Assembly (NCBI RefSeq): GCF_019703325.1
Contig: NZ_AP024819.1
Coordinates: forward strand, 620,001-684,000
DNA length: 64,000 nt
Direction of reading: 5' to 3'
Source: Helicobacter sp. NHP19-012
GTDB lineage: Bacteria; Campylobacterota; Campylobacteria; Campylobacterales; Helicobacteraceae
Shown here: piece by piece, positions 62,087-64,000 of the stretch
Numbering within the stretch: position 1 is the stretch's first letter
Layout of the letters: each line of letters starts with the position of its first letter
Translations under genes and position numbers: made by a program
Notes under the pieces: generated by a model
Databases searched by the model: none
What the model saw: only the letters and a program-made list of their open reading frames with translations
What the model was told of the DNA's origin: nothing

Positions 62087-63388
62087 TGCGTATCCTTTGC
62101 AATTAAAATATTACCTAGCTCTAACTAGGCGGGGGTATTTTATCTAAAATTTGTGTTTTATTTCAATTTAGAATAATCAAGGTTACTCTATCAGAGATCG
62201 TAACAAGCGATTCAAAGTTTTAAGACCAATGTGTCAAAATTTTAGGGTGCGTTGGTCTAGGGGTTTGCCCAAAGATTGCGCCACTAAGCAGATCTTTTTT
62301 GCCTTAATGAAAGCCATTTTGTGAGTTTTAGTGTGAAATAGCGTAGGACATCGCCCTTAAAAACTTTAAGCCCACAAGATAAAGCAATAGGTGAGGACTT
62401 AAGTATCCATGGCATTGCTTTAAACGATGGGACTTCCATCCTTATCTATTGGTTTTATGGGCGTTTTTTTGATTTTTTTATGCTGAAAACACTAAGAGAG
62501 CTTGTAAAGATTTTGTAAGAATCTTTTTAAGATGTTGGGAGCTTCGTATACAGCGTGGTTACGAGTTGAATAAAAGTTTAATGCATGGAGAGAGGCAAAC
62601 CTAAACACGATGTCTATGGCTATCAAGGCAATGTGATTACCAAAGACACGGGTAAAAAACGCATTGAACCTAGAATTTACGCCCAGCTCATGGAGAAAGA
62701 AAAAGGCGCGCGTCAAAAGTGGCTTATAATTCTCTTTAGCTTGCTCTTGGGGTCTGTAGACAGTCTTAACTTTATGGTGCGTTAAAGCCATTCGCTAAAG
62801 TGTCTATGCAGTTTCTTGGCAATAAAGTCCATCGGGGTTAAAGCTCTAAAGAGCTCTTTCTTTATTGCGCTCATTTGCACTTGGTTTTAGCACGCTTGGG
62901 CGTATGTCAATAACCCGATCGTTTCAAACTTTCAATAATTTTCTTTGACCCCTTTCGGTTGATTTAGTAAGCTCCACCATCAAAAGTCCATGCAACACCC
63001 CACCACCACTCTTAATAGCTACATCTTTTAGAACCAAAAAACATTTCTATTCGTTAGATAGGGTGAGAGCTAATGAACACTTCGGTTTGTGTTTGAGATA
63101 GGTATCACCAAATAGCAAAAGTATGTAAGGAGTTTAAGATGACATTAAGAAGCTTCCATGGTTTGCACCTTTAGGGGAATTGGACCATAACTTTAGACTA
63201 TACTTATAGTAAAGCAAAAGTTTATGGGTTTTTAGATTCTGCAATATCCTCATTAAAGTCTATACAAAAGTAACTTCTAGGCTAGACTTGTATTTCAAGA
63301 TGTAAGAGAGTTTTAATGGAATAACCGATGGACTGTTTTTTTAGTCCACGAGATTAATTCATGAAAGGATGGGCAAGAACAGCGTATT
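62087..63388. other. 1.3-kb gap with doubtful small frames and remnants
   Basis: No solid gene is present. On the minus strand, ATG 62317 to TGA 62234 encodes 27 residues (MAFIKAKKICLVAQSLGKPL, then DQRTLKF), and around 62960-62780 one reads KKIIESLKRSGY, a stop, then MSAIKKELFRALTPMDFIAK to a TAA at 62785; these look like relics. A hairpin with arms TGGACT / AGTCCA and an all-T loop lies at 63329-63348. Two overlapping frames at 62.5-62.8 kb are listed or rejected separately. Confidence 0.4.
62585..62785 (+). CDS. Hypothetical small protein (doubtful)
   Basis: This 66-residue frame has a charged first half (KPKHDVYGYQGNVITKDTGK, RIEPRIYAQLMEKEKGARQK) and a hydrophobic tail (WLIILFSLLLGSV). 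There is no strong ribosome site. The opposite strand is also open for 99 codons here. Composition favours this frame slightly. No relative recognised; it may be part of a dead gene. Confidence 0.25.
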   Translation: MERGKPKHDVYGYQGNVITKDTGKKRIEPRIYAQLMEKEKGARQKWLIILFSLLLGSVDSLNFMVR

Positions 63389-64000
63389 CTAGCTCAAAGT
63401 TGGATCATTCCCAAAGACCCGTTTAAAAATTTGGTCTGTATGTCTTAGGTAATGCGCTGTTTCAAAACAAGCTTTAAGCTTTTTTGGGTCGATGTCTTTT
63501 AGTCTAGGGTCGACAAGTAAAGCGTTTAAGAAACCCTTTTTGTGGTGCTTGTCCTCTTGCAAGTCTTGCCACACCTTAGCAGCGTTTTCTTGCACGATGT
63601 CATAGCTTTGCTCTTTGCTAAAGCCTAGTTTTGGTAGTTCTAAAAGCACTCTTTGCGAATACACTAATCCACCCGTGCGCTCTAAATTCGCTTGCATGTT
63701 TTTGGGGTAAATGACAAGGGTCTTTAGTAGGTTTGTCAAGCGGTGCAGCATAAAATCCGTGGTGGTGAAAATGTCGGGGAAGACAAAGCGCTCCACGGAA
63801 CTGTGGCTAATGTCGCGCTCGTGCCACAGAGCGACGCTCTCAAGCATGGGCACAGCATAACCTCTAATGACCCGACACAATCCCGTGATGTTTTCGCTCA
63901 ACACGGGGTTGCGTTTATGTGGCATAGCCGAGCTGCCCTTTTGCCCCACGCTAAAGTATTCCTCCGCCTCATAAACTTCTGTGCGCTGGTAGTGGCGGAC
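63389..64000 (-). CDS. purB: Adenylosuccinate lyase, C-terminal part
   Basis: PurB acts twice in purine synthesis, releasing fumarate. The minus frame enters from the window end and reads YQRTEVYEAEEYFSVGQKGS, then the family signature GSSAMPHKRNPVLSEN with the catalytic loop. The C-terminal helical domain follows (LERTGGLVYSQRVLLELPKL). The stop is at 63389, and the 5' half lies beyond the window. The 1.3-kb gap downstream separates it from the His-rich gene. Confidence 0.95.
   Translation of the reverse strand, partial: VRHYQRTEVYEAEEYFSVGQKGSSAMPHKRNPVLSENITGLCRVIRGYAVPMLESVALWHERDISHSSVERFVFPDIFTTTDFMLHRLTNLLKTLVIYPKNMQANLERTGGLVYSQRVLLELPKLGFSKEQSYDIVQENAAKVWQDLQEDKHHKKGFLNALLVDPRLKDIDPKKLKACFETAHYLRHTDQIFKRVFGNDPTLS

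Noticed and set aside
62492-62791. 99-codon minus-strand frame
   Set aside because: No ribosome site, no recognisable motif, and Phe/Leu/His-rich wording typical of the shadow of an AT-rich plus frame.

Overview
The window looks like a chromosomal segment of a gastric, non-pylori Helicobacter. The evidence is the gene content: a VacA-like giant autotransporter, a 718-residue Helicobacter-type FlgE, a petABC cytochrome bc1 operon, HypA, two His-rich Hpn-like proteins, ThyX, an AspA/aspartate-aminotransferase metabolism and an IS605-type element, together with AT-moderate, homopolymer-rich DNA. The species cannot be fixed from sequence alone. Several genes here (a CMP-sialate-hydroxylase-like protein, an RclA-like flavoprotein, a ThiD2-like protein) are not ones I recognise from H. 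pylori.

Layout. 1-7.4 kb: a CNNM/CorC-type membrane protein (cut by the window start), a PiT phosphate transporter, a decayed stretch, pyrB, then the converging tal-murE-TPR-like-nifU-like cluster on the minus strand. 7.4-11.3 kb: an accessory, decayed region holding an IS200/IS605 element (tnpA and tnpB, each with a one-base frameshift) flanked by fragments of dead genes. 11.3-22.6 kb: nadK and a 3447-residue VacA-like autotransporter with four internal repeat modules. 22.9-30.2 kb: flgE behind a clear sigma-54 promoter, hypA, a coiled-coil protein, lpxB, the CMAH-like protein and thrC, all on the plus strand. 30.3-38.8 kb, minus strand: petABC, polA, thyX, a periplasmic-binding-fold protein and aspA. 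38.9-41.9 kb: accB-accC-aspartate aminotransferase. 42-50.9 kb, mostly minus: a His-rich metal-binding protein, a ThiD2-like protein, a BI-1 membrane protein, an RclA-like oxidoreductase, two unknowns (one an outer-membrane-type protein), a small DUF465-type protein, a J-domain protein, a MATE exporter, and rpsI/rplM. 50.9-58 kb, plus: an MscS channel, an MtaB-like methylthiotransferase, an FtsH-like AAA protein without the protease motif, a bioV-like gene broken by six homopolymer deletions, and a frameshifted chemoreceptor. 58.2-64 kb: a frameshifted outer-membrane protein, a TonB-dependent receptor, a second His-rich protein, a decayed gap and the 3' part of purB.

Themes. Nickel or metal handling: HypA, two His-rich proteins, and a TonB receptor next to one of them. 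Respiration: petABC. Cell envelope and host contact: the autotransporter, outer-membrane proteins, LpxB and the CMAH-like protein. The most striking recurring signal is that every frameshift I could reconstruct (tnpA, tnpB, petB 5' end, bioV, the chemoreceptor, one outer-membrane protein) is explained by a single-base length change in a homopolymer. This is either real slippage and decay or a sequencing artefact, and both are worth checking. No rRNA, tRNA or CRISPR array was seen.
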